DNA from: Paenibacillus agaridevorans | GTDB taxonomy: Bacteria; Bacillota; Bacilli; Paenibacillales; Paenibacillaceae | Direction of reading: 5' to 3' | Length of the DNA stretch: 34,381 nucleotides | Assembly: GCF_003112455.1 (NCBI RefSeq) | Contig: NZ_BDQX01000292.1 | Coordinates: forward strand, 39,130 to 73,510 | In this document: piece by piece, positions 1 to 9,191 of the stretch | Layout of the letters: each line of letters starts with the position of its first letter | Position numbering within the stretch: position 1 is the first letter of the stretch | Notes under the pieces: generated by a model | What the model was told of the DNA's origin: nothing | The model's database searches: none | What the model saw: only the letters and a program-made list of their open reading frames with translations | Program-made: the position numbers and the translations under genes

Positions 1-3000
1 GACGCGGCGGTGGAAGTGGTGCGTCCCGCCGGCGACAGCGGCGAGGACGTAGAGACCTGGCTGCGCCGTCTGCGCGGCGAGCCCGGGGTCGCTTACGTGC
101 ACCCTAATGGCGTGGTGCACGTGCTCTCCGGCGCCGGGGCAGACAGCGGGGCCGCCAATGCGGCCGGCACAGAGGGCGAGGCTGCGTCGGCCAGATTTGG
201 CGACGCAGGTACTCTTGATTCGAAGTACGGACGGGCAGCAGTGTCCAAAGCCTCGCCATCGAATCCATCTGCTGGCACTGACGACGTACAGATTGCTCCG
301 TCAAGCAAGTCCGGATCGTTAGATGCAAAGAGCGAGCCGTTCAATCGCGCAACGTCGCCATCCAATCCATCTGCCGACCCTGACAACATGCAGACTGATC
401 CCGCATCATCGCCATCCGCTGCCCAGAGCGAACAGGAGGATCCAACGGCTTTGCCATCCGATGCGCCAATCCAGTCTCCAGCCGCAGACTCTCCGTCGGG
501 GGCGCCGGAGGCGGGACTGGCCGCCGCGAAGCAGCAAGCCGTGAAGGCGAACGATCCGGAGCTGGCGAAGCAGACGCATCTGGGTCTGATTGGCGCCGCC
601 GAGGCTTGGAAGACGGTTAACGGCAATACCGGCATTACGATCGCGCTGGTCGATACCGGCGTGGATCTTGACCATCCCGATCTGAAGGATAATCTGGTGA
701 CCGGCGTCAATCTCGTAGAGCGGGGCAAACCGCCGGAGGATGACAACGGTCATGGCACCAGCGTGGCGGGCGTGCTTGCCGCAGCGGGCAATAATGGAGT
801 TGGCGTGGCCGGCGTGATGTGGAATGCCAAACTTATGCCAATTAAGGCGCTTGACCAATGGGGCGACGGCACGGAGGAAGATCTGGGCGAGGCTATCTTG
901 TATGCCATGAAGAACGGCGCCAAGATCGTTGTGCTGTCCGTCGGCCTGCACCGCGAGTCGCCATATATGCAGGACATCGTCAATCAAGCCGAAAAACAAG
1001 GGGTGCTGCTGGTCGCTGCCGCGGGCAACGACGGTGTATCCCTGGGCTCCAAGGCGGCGGTGAAATACCCTGCTGCTTATCCGACCGTGCTTGCCGTAGG
1101 CGGAGCGCGCGCCGACCGCACGGCCGACACGCGCTCCAATCCCGGCTACGAGCTGGATATTATGGCTCCGTGGCATGTGTACACGACGGCCGTCGGAGGC
1201 GGGTACAAGAAGGAAGAAGGCACGTCGATGGCTGCGCCGCAGGTGGCCGCCGTTGCGGCGCTCGTCATGGAACGCAATCCATCTTTTAAACCGTATCAAG
1301 TAAGAGAACTGCTTCGTCAGACGGCGAGAGACATGGGGCCGGCGGGCTTCGATTCGACGTCGGGCTACGGTCTGCTGCAAGCCGATCGCGCCATTCTCGG
1401 CACGTTGTCCAAGGATGCGCACGAGCCGAACAATTCCAGCGGGACGGCATCGACGTTGCCCCTGCGAGCGAATCTGAACGCCGAGCTGTCGTCTGCCAAG
1501 GACGAGGATTGGTACATGGTCGATATTCCTTATGACGGTAAGCTGACGATCGGGTACGAGGGCCGCGTTGCGGCTGGCAGCCCGACGCCTACGGTCCGCT
1601 TCGGTTATTACGAGGGCGGCAAGCTCGTGCGCGAGGAAGATACAAAGCTTGCCGGCAAGTCGATTGAATTCGCCGTAAATAAAGGGTCAGGACGAATCAA
1701 GGTGCAATTCAGCAATCCTGCTCAGACTCAGGCGCTGTCGTATGCTTTAACGACCTCTTTCACCATTCGCGAGGATGCTTACGAACCCAATGACCGTATA
1801 GGGGACGCCTACGCGCTGCAGCCGCGTTCGCAGACGGTGAGCGGCAATTTTCACAAGCAGGCGGACAGGGATTGGTACGTTGTCGATTTCAAGCAGAACG
1901 GCCAGCTCAAGCTGTCCCTGAGCACGAATACCGCTAGGATCGATCCCGGCATCTCCGTGCAGCGGGAGGGCCAGACGTTAATCATCTACGACGACCACGG
2001 AGAAGGCGCTTCCGAACAAACGCCAGTCATATCCGTCACCGCGGGCAAATATTATATTCGTGTTCACAATGCGATCTCTCTGGATGCAAGTCCAGTCGCA
2101 GGTACATATTCGTTGACCATGGATTTCCAGCCGGCGCTGGTCGATCCCAACGAGCCGAACGACAAGTCGTACGAGGCTTTGTTAATGAAGTCGGGCACCG
2201 AATACGTAGGAGTAATTGATAAGTCCGGCGATACGGACTGGTTCCAATTCCGGCTGAGCAGCGACAGCGCGGCAGGACTGACCGTGACGGGCGTGCCGCA
2301 AGGCGCCACGCTGAAGCTGGAGATCTTCGACAAGCGCATGAAGCTGTCAGGATCGGGGACGACTGATGCGGCTGGCAGCTTGAAAACGAAGGACCAGGTT
2401 CTGGAGGCAGGGGTCTATTACGTCAAAATTACGGCGGACCGCGTGTTTCAGAACAATTATTACCGTGTAAAGCTAAGCATAGATGAGCTTGTCGCAGGCT
2501 TCCGGGATATATCCGGCCACTGGGCGAAGGATGCCATCGTCAGCTTAAAGGGCAAAGGTATCGTAAACGGCTCAGCGCCTTACCGCTTCGAGCCGGACCG
2601 TTCCGTAACCCGGGCGGAAGCCGTGACGATGATCATCAAAGCCTATAAGCCGATTGTTGCGGCGCCGTCTACGGGAATGTTCAAGGATGTTGGATCGCAC
2701 TGGGCTCAAGATTCCATTGCAAAGGCCGTCGCCAAAGGCTGGGTGAAAGGATATCCGGACGGAACCTTCAAGCCGGATGAGCCGATTACGCGAGCGGAGA
2801 TGGCTATCATTATCGGCAACGCCGAGGGTTTAAAACCGAGAATACAGACGACGAGACCGTTCAACGATGTTGCGTTGTACGATTGGTACACTCCCATGCT
2901 GAGCGCCATGAAGCAGGACGGCAAGCTTAGCGGCGTGGAAGCGAATCTTTTCAAGCCGAATGACACGGCAAGTCGCGCCGCATTCGCGACGTTGCTGTAC

Positions 3001-3012
3001 CGATATGTATAA
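1..3012 (+). CDS. SLH-anchored S8 (subtilisin-like) serine protease, 5'-truncated
   Basis: Secreted subtilase held on the cell wall. The frame is open at base 1, so signal peptide and most of the I9-type propeptide lie outside the window. Numbering from the GTG at 10, a low-complexity Ser/Pro/Ala/Asp linker covers about residues 40-175. The catalytic domain follows with Asp215 (VDTGVD), His248 (NGHGTS), oxyanion Asn340 (AAGNDG) and Ser406 (GTSMAAP), all intact. Three pre-peptidase C-terminal-like beta domains start near 469, 588 and 712, each with an EPN motif and a DWY/DWF motif. Three SLH domains (about 832-875, 891-935, 951-1000) close the protein and should bind a pyruvylated secondary cell-wall polymer. 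Role is probably extracellular protein degradation or processing; substrate unknown. No clear terminator follows before the next gene. Confidence 0.93.
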   Translation, partial: DAAVEVVRPAGDSGEDVETWLRRLRGEPGVAYVHPNGVVHVLSGAGADSGAANAAGTEGEAASARFGDAGTLDSKYGRAAVSKASPSNPSAGTDDVQIAPSSKSGSLDAKSEPFNRATSPSNPSADPDNMQTDPASSPSAAQSEQEDPTALPSDAPIQSPAADSPSGAPEAGLAAAKQQAVKANDPELAKQTHLGLIGAAEAWKTVNGNTGITIALVDTGVDLDHPDLKDNLVTGVNLVERGKPPEDDNGHGTSVAGVLAAAGNNGVGVAGVMWNAKLMPIKALDQWGDGTEEDLGEAILYAMKNGAKIVVLSVGLHRESPYMQDIVNQAEKQGVLLVAAAGNDGVSLGSKAAVKYPAAYPTVLAVGGARADRTADTRSNPGYELDIMAPWHVYTTAVGGGYKKEEGTSMAAPQVAAVAALVMERNPSFKPYQVRELLRQTARDMGPAGFDSTSGYGLLQADRAILGTLSKDAHEPNNSSGTASTLPLRANLNAELSSAKDEDWYMVDIPYDGKLTIGYEGRVAAGSPTPTVRFGYYEGGKLVREEDTKLAGKSIEFAVNKGSGRIKVQFSNPAQTQALSYALTTSFTIREDAYEPNDRIGDAYALQPRSQTVSGNFHKQADRDWYVVDFKQNGQLKLSLSTNTARIDPGISVQREGQTLIIYDDHGEGASEQTPVISVTAGKYYIRVHNAISLDASPVAGTYSLTMDFQPALVDPNEPNDKSYEALLMKSGTEYVGVIDKSGDTDWFQFRLSSDSAAGLTVTGVPQGATLKLEIFDKRMKLSGSGTTDAAGSLKTKDQVLEAGVYYVKITADRVFQNNYYRVKLSIDELVAGFRDISGHWAKDAIVSLKGKGIVNGSAPYRFEPDRSVTRAEAVTMIIKAYKPIVAAPSTGMFKDVGSHWAQDSIAKAVAKGWVKGYPDGTFKPDEPITRAEMAIIIGNAEGLKPRIQTTRPFNDVALYDWYTPMLSAMKQDGKLSGVEANLFKPNDTASRAAFATLLYRYV

Positions 3013-3055
3013 TGCCGTGTCTGCCCTTAGGGGATATGACGGATGAGGAGGACGG

Positions 3056-3310
3056 TTGGCCAAGATGTCCGAGATATGGAACACAACGGGAATGACGGGG
3101 TTATTTTCGATCGTAGTGGAACTGCTCAGTATTTTCTTCGTCTGGATGCTGCTGCAGGAGGTAAAGTGGGAGACCTTCTTCCAATACCCCCGCCGGCCCA
3201 AGGCCAGAATGCTGCAGGTGGTGCTTGCGGTCGGGATCGGCCATCTGTTTGCCGGCTTTATATTGCAGTATTGGGGTTACAGCGTCATGCTTCGAGGTTT
3301 TGTCGAATAA
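3056..3310 (+). CDS. DUF1146 (YwzB-like) small membrane protein
   Basis: 84-residue protein with two predicted membrane helices, about residues 13-34 and 52-74, separated by a basic loop (YPRRPKAR). Size, topology and position just upstream of murA match the DUF1146/YwzB family of Firmicutes, whose function is unknown. The TTG at 3056 is chosen because a good Shine-Dalgarno (GAGGAGG, 3045-3051) lies 4 bases upstream; the ATG at 3065 would be 13 bases away and remains a possible alternative. The gene lies 43 bases after the protease and 286 bases before murA. A promoter of its own is not evident. Confidence 0.82.
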   Translation: MAKMSEIWNTTGMTGLFSIVVELLSIFFVWMLLQEVKWETFFQYPRRPKARMLQVVLAVGIGHLFAGFILQYWGYSVMLRGFVE

Positions 3311-3477
3311 CATGCGCGAAACATGTCAACAATGGGTAATACATAGCTTCACATCTTGACGGCAATTGTCGATAACCATTCTAGGCGCTCCCGAATTGGC
3401 AATTGAAGCCCAGGATGTAAATCGCGGAGCGGCGGGGCAAATGAATCTTTCCAGAATAATTTGGGAAAAAAATGTTC

Positions 3478-3507
3478 TTGTCGATTATTGTTGCCAGATG
3501 TTATGAT
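3478..3507 (+). promoter_or_regulatory. candidate sigma-A promoter of murA
   Basis: TTGTCG (3478-3483), an 18-base spacer, then TATGAT (3502-3507). The -10 hexamer is one base from consensus and the -35 matches 4 of 6. It lies about 90 bases upstream of the murA start. The rest of the gap from 3311 to 3596 holds no ORF with a ribosome binding site that I can support. Confidence 0.5.
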
Positions 3508-3596
3508 GAAGTTTAGTGAATGCTCGAGGACTGCCAAAAAACGACAGGTTCAAAGGCTATTTGAAACAGAAATTGCAATTCGCGGAGGGACACAAG

Positions 3597-5036
3597 ATGA
3601 CCAAAATTATCGTCCGCGGAGGCCAGCGCTTATCGGGAACGGTCCGCGTCAGCGGCGCCAAAAATGCAGTGCTCCCCATTCTTGCTGCCTCATTATTAGC
3701 GACGGAAGGAGACAGCGTCATCTGTGACGTGCCCCTCCTCGACGACGTTATGACGATCCAGAGCGTGCTTGCTTCATTGGGCGCTCAGCTTACTTATAAT
3801 AACGAGACGATGCGGATCTCCGCACCGATTATTCATTCTTGCGAAGCTCCTTACGAGCTCATCCGAAAAATGCGCGCTTCCTTCCTGGTTATGGGTCCGC
3901 TATTGGCCCGCATCGGCAAGGTGCGCATCTCGCTTCCCGGCGGCTGTGCCATCGGCACTCGTCCGATCGATCAGCATTTAAAGGGATTCGAGGCGATGGG
4001 CGCCGAGATTACGCTAGGCCACGGCTTTATCGAGGCAAGCGTTAAGGATCGCCTAAAGGGCGCCAAGATTTATCTGGACGTTGCAAGCGTAGGCGCCACC
4101 GAAAACATTATGATGGCCGCCGCGCTGGCGAACGGCACGACTACGATCGAAAACGCGGCGAAGGAACCGGAAATCGTGGACCTCGCCAATTATATTAACG
4201 CCATGGGCGGCAAAGTGCGCGGCGCAGGCACCGGCATGATCCGAATCGAGGGTGTTGAGCGCCTGTCTGGTGCAAGACATAATGTGATTCCGGATCGCGT
4301 CGAAGCGGGCACCTACATGATCGCGTCCGCCATTACGGGCGGCGACGTGTTCGTCGAAGGCGCCATCGCCGATCACTTGATGCCGGTCATCTCGAAGCTG
4401 CAAGAGATGGGCGTCGAGATTGTGGAGAGCGACAACGGCATTCATGTAAAAGGACCTCATTCGCTTAAGGGCGTCGACGTCAAGACGCTGCCGCATCCGG
4501 GCTTCCCGACAGATATGCAGTCCCAGATGATGGCTCTGCTGCTTGTGTCCGAAGGCACGAGCGTCGTCACGGAGACGGTCTTCGAGAATCGGTTCATGCA
4601 TGTCGAAGAGTTCCAAAAGATGAATGCAAACATTAAGGTGGACGGCCGCTCGGCCATCGTAACCGGAGGCGTGCCGCTCTCTGGAGCAAAGGTGACGGCC
4701 ACGGATCTTCGCGCGGGAGCTGCGCTGATCTGCGCGGCGCTTCGCGCCGACGGAGAGACGGAAGTAACCGGATTGCATCACGTGGATCGTGGTTATGTTG
4801 ACATTACGGGCAAGCTGGCTGCGCTCGGCGCAGACATTCGCCGTGTCGCGCTGGACGATGAGCCAGTGCTGGCAAGCACATCGGTACAGATCCAGCAGCA
4901 TGCCGAGTCCGCACAGCCGAATCCGCAAGTCGCAGCAGCGAAGGCTGCAGCGGTTGCCGCATCCAGTGAACCGGTCGTCGCGTTCAAGCGCGACAAGGAA
5001 GCGGTTGTACTGAAGGTGCAGCCGACCTGGGCGTAA
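3597..5036 (+). CDS. murA: UDP-N-acetylglucosamine 1-carboxyvinyltransferase (MurA)
   Basis: First committed step of peptidoglycan synthesis in the cytoplasm: transfers enolpyruvate from PEP to UDP-GlcNAc. The frame opens earlier, but ATG 3597 has a Shine-Dalgarno (GGAGG, 3584-3588) 8 bases upstream and gives the family N-terminus (MTKIIVRGG). Lys22-Asn23 in SGAKNAV bind substrate. The catalytic cysteine, target of fosfomycin, is Cys117 in [13 protein letters not shown]. The fold is the two-domain inside-out alpha/beta barrel of EPSP-synthase-like enzymes. At 479 residues it is longer than the usual 420-440: after the conserved end ([12 protein letters not shown]) there is an Ala/Gln-rich tail of about 50 residues ending in VQPTWA. 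Position after a DUF1146 gene fits B. subtilis murAA. Confidence 0.96.
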   Translation: MTKIIVRGGQRLSGTVRVSGAKNAVLPILAASLLATEGDSVICDVPLLDDVMTIQSVLASLGAQLTYNNETMRISAPIIHSCEAPYELIRKMRASFLVMGPLLARIGKVRISLPGGCAIGTRPIDQHLKGFEAMGAEITLGHGFIEASVKDRLKGAKIYLDVASVGATENIMMAAALANGTTTIENAAKEPEIVDLANYINAMGGKVRGAGTGMIRIEGVERLSGARHNVIPDRVEAGTYMIASAITGGDVFVEGAIADHLMPVISKLQEMGVEIVESDNGIHVKGPHSLKGVDVKTLPHPGFPTDMQSQMMALLLVSEGTSVVTETVFENRFMHVEEFQKMNANIKVDGRSAIVTGGVPLSGAKVTATDLRAGAALICAALRADGETEVTGLHHVDRGYVDITGKLAALGADIRRVALDDEPVLASTSVQIQQHAESAQPNPQVAAAKAAAVAASSEPVVAFKRDKEAVVLKVQPTWA

Positions 5037-5061
5037 CATTTTCGCGCATCATTCTTATAAC

Positions 5062-5130
5062 GGGAGACGACTTTACAGCCCTGGAGCGAATAGGCTCCGG
5101 GCTGGTCAAAGGAGTCTCCTGTTTGTTTTG
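5062..5130 (+). terminator. two-stem intrinsic terminator after murA
   Basis: An outer stem GGAGAC (5063-5068) with GTCTCC (5114-5119) encloses an inner hairpin in which AGCCC-T-GGAGC (5077-5087) pairs with GCTCCGGGCT (5094-5103), with one bulged T. A T-rich run (5120-5129, TGTTTGTTTT) follows. It lies 26 bases after the murA stop and should end its transcript. Confidence 0.7.
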
Positions 5131-5262
5131 CAGTAGAGGAAAGGATAGGAATTTGCTCATCCTTTTTCTATACGTTTCGCGGAAACGACGGCGTCTATAG
5201 ATAGGACGTTGTCAGGCGTTACTTCTTAGATGGAGAGGTAGATTGCGCGGTGATTAGTGAGG

Positions 5263-5310
5263 GGAAGCAGATAGAGATGTGGATGTAGATGTGGCAGTAG
5301 ATGTAGATGG
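5263..5310. repeat. GATGTA/GATGTGG simple-sequence repeat
   Basis: A run of near-identical hexamers built on GATGTR (for example GATGTGGATGTAGATGTGG, then AGATGTAGATGG) in non-coding DNA. It looks like slippage-generated low-complexity sequence, with no ORF or ribosome binding site using it. Confidence 0.6.
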
Positions 5311-5325
5311 CCTGAGATGATGCAG

Positions 5326-5515
5326 TTAATGGGAAAAACGCCTCTTAATTTTGTCCCTACTCCGGATTTTGCAACTATAAGTGGAAATCCGCCCTCTAAT
5401 TACTGGATAATTTGCTTCAACGCTGCTTTTCCATCGAATTATAGGGAGCATTTCCATCTATTTTGTCAAAGTAGTCAATAGTCAGTGAAATAAAGGGAGG
5501 TTTTCCCTTTGCTTA
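5326..5515. repeat. diverged intergenic repeat units (about 60-65 bases)
   Basis: Three or more loosely similar blocks with a short G-rich/A-rich box followed by CTCTTAATT, CTCTAATTA or CATCTATTTT: GGGAAAAACGCC (from 5330), GTGGAAATCCGCC (from 5381), AGGGAGCATTTCC (from 5443), AGGGAGGTTTTCCC (from 5495). Each box is partly palindromic. The style recalls the short intergenic palindromic repeats common in Paenibacillaceae, but similarity is low. Confidence 0.4.
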
Positions 5516-5874
5516 GATTAGATTACTTAGATTAGCTTTATAAGCAATTGCAAGTCTTGACCCGTATAAGGAGTTGCAATTCTCGAGAATGGAACACGCT
5601 GCGCCTCGCTTCTTGGGGGCGGCGACATCCGTTTCACCCGTGGAACTTCAAATGGTTCCTTTGCTCGGACAAGGAAATGGATTTGTTCTGGGAGGTGCAG
5701 CCCTCTTCTGCTCAAAAAACTCTCCCTAATTCCGCATAATCATCGCACGTGAAACACGGTTATTCAGGTTATGATAGAGTAGGCAGAGGTATAACCTCCG
5801 CACCAACACCGGGACGGAAGCCGAGAATCGCCGTACCCGCCAGATGACCAGGAAAGGGCTGAGCACCCGCGCTT

Positions 5875-7740
5875 ATGCTGACCAAACGGCTGAACAACGT
5901 CACGTTCAAAAATCGGATCATCTTTATCTTCCTGATTAGCAGCCTGGGTCCGTTTATTTGCCTCGGCCTGATCTCCTTTTATACGATCGACTCCATTATC
6001 GGCAATAAGGTGGAGGGCGCTCTACAGAGCAATCTGAAGCAGGATCTGATGTCGCTGGAGAATACGCTTAACAACCTGAACCATGTATCCCAACAGCTCG
6101 CTTACGGCGGCAACACGAATCGTCTGATTGAGCAGCTTGAGACGGAGAAGGAGCCGTACGAGCGGCTTCGTCTCAACAACGAGATTCGGAGAGAGCTTAA
6201 TAATATCACTTTTTCCAATCCTAATATCGGGCTGCTGATGTATTATGACCCCGATACCGAAGGGTATAAATTTGAGAACTTCCGCGTGCGCGGCGATTTC
6301 CATCCCGATAACCTCCCGCTTATGGCGGAGTATCCGGAAATTACGTATTACGGGCCTCACCTCAGCTACAACGGATCTATTAATCAATATGTGTTCAGCA
6401 TTATGCGCAAAGTGAATCTGCCGGACCAAAATCTGTACCTTTACATTGAGACCGGCCGTAATGCGCTGACAATGTTATTTGCTCCCCAAAATCGGAAGGA
6501 AAGCTCGCGCAGGCTGCTTTTGCTCGATAATGAGGGCGAGGTCGCGTTCAGCGAAGTAAATGAGGTGTTCGAGGAGCGGACGCCGTTCCCTAATCGCGAA
6601 GCTGCATCCTCATCGGGCACATCGGGAGGTTACTTCTGGAGCAAGGAAGTCAGCAATCAAGGCTGGAGTCTTGTGTCCGTCGTGCCGGAGAACGAGATCA
6701 ACCAAGAGCGCAATCGCTGGCTGCTGCAGATCGCGGGCTTTTTCCTGCTTTTCCTCGTCCTCGCCGTTTTTGTCGCCTGGCTGCTATGGAAGATGGTTTA
6801 TCGGCCGCTCGATAAGTTTCACCGCGAGATCAAGTCGCTTACCCAATCGGAGGAGCGTGAGAAGGAGGAGCTGACCCATATTCCGGAATTCGATTTTCTG
6901 CTCTATCAGACGCGCAGCATGAAGCGCAAGATCTGGGTGCTCTACGACGAGATCGAGGTCAAGGAGAAGCGCAGAGCGGATCTGGAGGTGGAGAAGCTCT
7001 TGTACCAGATTAATCCCCACTTTCTCATGAATACGCTCGACACGGTGCACTGGTTGGCGCTTATGAACGGGCAAAAGGAGATAGACAAGCTGGTGCTGAG
7101 CCTGAACAAGCTGCTGTATTACAACTTGGGCAAAATGGGCGAAACATCCACCATCGGCGACGAAATCGAAGCGTTAAAGGAATATTTGCAGCTCCAGCAA
7201 ATCCGGTACGACTTCCAGTTCGACGTTGATATCGATGTCGACGAGAACAGTCTTGGGCTACCAAGTCCGCGCTTCCTGCTGCAGCCTATGGTGGAGAACG
7301 CGCTGTATCACGGTGTCAGCGACGACGGTTACATCTATGTGGGCATTGCCTTGCAGGACGACAGCTTGCAAATTACGATCCAGGACAACGGAGCCGGCAT
7401 GAGCCGCGAGATGATCGCCCAGCTGCTGGACGAGGATACGGAGGACCATGACAAGGTCGGCATGGGCATCGGGATGAAATATGTGAAGCGGATCTTGCGT
7501 GCAAGCTATGGCGACGAAGCCAAGCTGAACATTCGCAGCGAGGTGGGCAAAGGCACGGTCGTTTCCCTCAGACTGCCTGTTACAGAGGAAGCGAAAGCTT
7601 CTGCCGCCATGCTGGCGCGGGAGCGCAAAGAAGCCGGGGGGCAGGAGCCTGGCCGCGTGCTTGAACCTGCCGACGCGCACGGGATTGCTGAGGCGGAAGT
7701 CGCGCCGAAGCCGCAACAACCGGCAACAGAGGAGGAATAA
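5875..7740 (+). CDS. YesM-like sensor histidine kinase (HAMP, His_kinase, HATPase_c)
   Basis: Membrane sensor kinase of 621 residues, partner of the AraC-type regulator that follows. A helix at about residues 14-36 and a second at about 283-306 bracket an extracellular sensor domain of about 245 residues. A HAMP region then leads to the LytS/YesM-type phosphoacceptor His382 (YQINPHFLMNTL), Asn475 of the N-box (PMVENALYHG), and the G-boxes DNGAGM and GMGIGMKYV. A Glu/Ala/Pro-rich tail of about 45 residues is dispensable-looking. ATG 5875 is the first start after an in-frame stop at 5860; the nearest purine-rich Shine-Dalgarno-like stretch (5850-5858) is 16 bases away, unusually far, so initiation may be weak. 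In the family such kinases sense carbohydrates or their binding proteins and control the neighbouring importer. Confidence 0.92.
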   Translation: MLTKRLNNVTFKNRIIFIFLISSLGPFICLGLISFYTIDSIIGNKVEGALQSNLKQDLMSLENTLNNLNHVSQQLAYGGNTNRLIEQLETEKEPYERLRLNNEIRRELNNITFSNPNIGLLMYYDPDTEGYKFENFRVRGDFHPDNLPLMAEYPEITYYGPHLSYNGSINQYVFSIMRKVNLPDQNLYLYIETGRNALTMLFAPQNRKESSRRLLLLDNEGEVAFSEVNEVFEERTPFPNREAASSSGTSGGYFWSKEVSNQGWSLVSVVPENEINQERNRWLLQIAGFFLLFLVLAVFVAWLLWKMVYRPLDKFHREIKSLTQSEEREKEELTHIPEFDFLLYQTRSMKRKIWVLYDEIEVKEKRRADLEVEKLLYQINPHFLMNTLDTVHWLALMNGQKEIDKLVLSLNKLLYYNLGKMGETSTIGDEIEALKEYLQLQQIRYDFQFDVDIDVDENSLGLPSPRFLLQPMVENALYHGVSDDGYIYVGIALQDDSLQITIQDNGAGMSREMIAQLLDEDTEDHDKVGMGIGMKYVKRILRASYGDEAKLNIRSEVGKGTVVSLRLPVTEEAKASAAMLARERKEAGGQEPGRVLEPADAHGIAEAEVAPKPQQPATEEE

Positions 7741-7745
7741 CCACT

Positions 7746-9191
7746 ATGATTTCCGTTTTAATCGTTGACGACGACAAACTGGTGCGCAAAGGTTTGGCTT
7801 CCTCCATGCCGTGGGAGACATTCGGAATGGAAATCGCGGGCGAAGCGAACAATGGGGAGAATGCGCTAAAATTCATGGAGTCGCATCCCATCGATTTGCT
7901 TATAACGGATCTGTCTATGCCGGTTATGTCCGGCATCGAGTTAATGCGAATCGTGCGGGAGAAGTACCCGGAGGTGCAGATCGTGGTGCTGTCGCTGCAT
8001 CAGGACTTCGAATACGTGCAGGAAGCGCTTCGCTTAGGCGCAATCGACTATATCGCCAAGATCCAGCTGGAGCAGGAGCAGTTCGAAGAGGTGCTGGGAC
8101 GCATCGTTCGGTTGATGGAAAGGAAGGACGGCAGCTCGCCGGGAGCCGGAGGCGAACAACGAAAGAAGTCGGCGCTTGGCGGGGACGAGCTGTATGTCTA
8201 CTATTCGCTCAGTGCGAACCCCGAGGAAGCGCAGCGGCCGGTAGGTCTTCCGGATGTCATCGAGGAAGCCGAACCCGGCATCTGGTATTCGGCCGCCCCG
8301 CCAGTCGCGGCGTTGACCGGTGGGGGAAGTATGGCGATTCCCGAAGTCCAAAGTTCGGCGGCAGCCGGGCGGGCTAACGAGGGCAAGGAGGAGTCCGGCG
8401 GGGCGAGCCCGCTCACCGTAGCCTGCGTTCGCTTTACGGGCCTCTCCGGGCTGGATCCCAAGTCCGTTTTGGGGCTAATCCGCTCGTATGGCAAACATGA
8501 TCTGTTCTACGACTATCGCCCGGGCATCGCTTTCGCGGAATTGGACGCTGTCTGGTGCCAGGCTCGTGAGAGTGCGGGTGCTGCACCGATCGACAAAATC
8601 AAGGAGCGCTGGGCTGCGGCGGACTGGATATCCGACGATGCAAGGTTCCGCGAGCAGTTAGATGAGCTGAAGGAGCTGCGGATGCCGCCAGTGCGGCTGA
8701 TCCGCATCTTTTACTCCCTGACCGACGAGTGGAACCGGCTATACCAAGCGCTATTGGCCCAGCCTATCGAGATCGAGGACTTCTTTCCGAGCTGGTCCTT
8801 GTTCGGGGACTGGCTGGCGGAGGCGCGCGACCAGATCAAACGCGGGGGGACGAAGCCGCTGTTTTCGCAGGAGATCCAGAGCAGCATCATGAAGGCGATG
8901 AGCCTCGCGCAGCAGAATGTCAGTGAGCCCATCTCCTCCGCGGAGATCGCGGCGATGGTCAACATGAGCGGCAGCTACTTCAGCCAGTGTTTCAAGCAAT
9001 ACGTCGGGCGCACGTACACCGACTATGTCCGGGACATTAGAATGGACCGGGCCAAGGATTACCTGCGAAGCACGAACAAAACGATTGGGTGGGTCGCCGA
9101 GCAGATCGGCTATCACGACGAGAAATACTTTAGCCGCCTGTTCCGGGAGCATGTCGGCGTCCTGCCAAGCGAGTTCCGGCAGCAGCATTAG
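7746..9191 (+). CDS. AraC-family response regulator (YesN-like)
   Basis: DNA-binding partner of the upstream kinase, starting 5 bases after it with a strong Shine-Dalgarno (GAGGAGG). The N-terminal receiver domain (about residues 1-120) has the acidic cluster Asp8-Asp9-Asp10 and phosphoacceptor Asp55 (LLITDLSMP). The conserved lysine occurs as YIAKIQLE, without the proline that usually follows it. A variable middle section of about 260 residues, Gly/Ser/Ala-rich near 130-220, leads to a C-terminal AraC double helix-turn-helix (about 383-481) ending in the signature IGYHDEKYFSRLFREHVG. Family knowledge places it as an activator of the adjacent sugar importer operon. Total length 481 residues, within the usual range for this family. 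Confidence 0.93.
   Translation: MISVLIVDDDKLVRKGLASSMPWETFGMEIAGEANNGENALKFMESHPIDLLITDLSMPVMSGIELMRIVREKYPEVQIVVLSLHQDFEYVQEALRLGAIDYIAKIQLEQEQFEEVLGRIVRLMERKDGSSPGAGGEQRKKSALGGDELYVYYSLSANPEEAQRPVGLPDVIEEAEPGIWYSAAPPVAALTGGGSMAIPEVQSSAAAGRANEGKEESGGASPLTVACVRFTGLSGLDPKSVLGLIRSYGKHDLFYDYRPGIAFAELDAVWCQARESAGAAPIDKIKERWAAADWISDDARFREQLDELKELRMPPVRLIRIFYSLTDEWNRLYQALLAQPIEIEDFFPSWSLFGDWLAEARDQIKRGGTKPLFSQEIQSSIMKAMSLAQQNVSEPISSAEIAAMVNMSGSYFSQCFKQYVGRTYTDYVRDIRMDRAKDYLRSTNKTIGWVAEQIGYHDEKYFSRLFREHVGVLPSEFRQQH

Larger units (their letters stand above)
5131..5869. other. non-coding stretch between murA terminator and histidine kinase
   Basis: No convincing gene. A 63-codon frame at 5548-5739 lacks a ribosome binding site and recognisable motifs. 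The stretch holds a GATGTA-type simple repeat (5263-5310), diverged AT-rich units (5326-5515), an inverted repeat AATTGCAA/TTGCAATT (5546-5553 and 5574-5581), a perfect palindrome ATTCTCGAGAAT (5579-5590), and a short palindrome GAGGT-ATA-ACCTC (5786-5798). A TATGAT box (5770-5775) could be the -10 element for the downstream operon, but no good -35 is visible. Confidence 0.6.

Noticed and set aside
406..1422. 338-codon minus-strand frame over the protease gene
   Set aside because: Opposite the subtilase catalytic domain, no recognisable motif; a by-product of codon bias.
3516..3596. 27 extra N-terminal codons of murA
   Set aside because: They do not resemble MurA and precede a well-placed ribosome binding site for ATG 3597.
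4053..5039. 328-codon minus-strand frame over murA
   Set aside because: Overlaps an unmistakable MurA, no motifs and no start signal.
5548..5739. 63-codon ORF in the spacer after murA
   Set aside because: No Shine-Dalgarno, overlaps inverted repeats, and no hydrophobic or domain pattern.
5800..5874. Riboswitch upstream of the histidine kinase
   Set aside because: The GC-rich leader shows no arrangement I can match to a known riboswitch class and no terminator/antiterminator pair.
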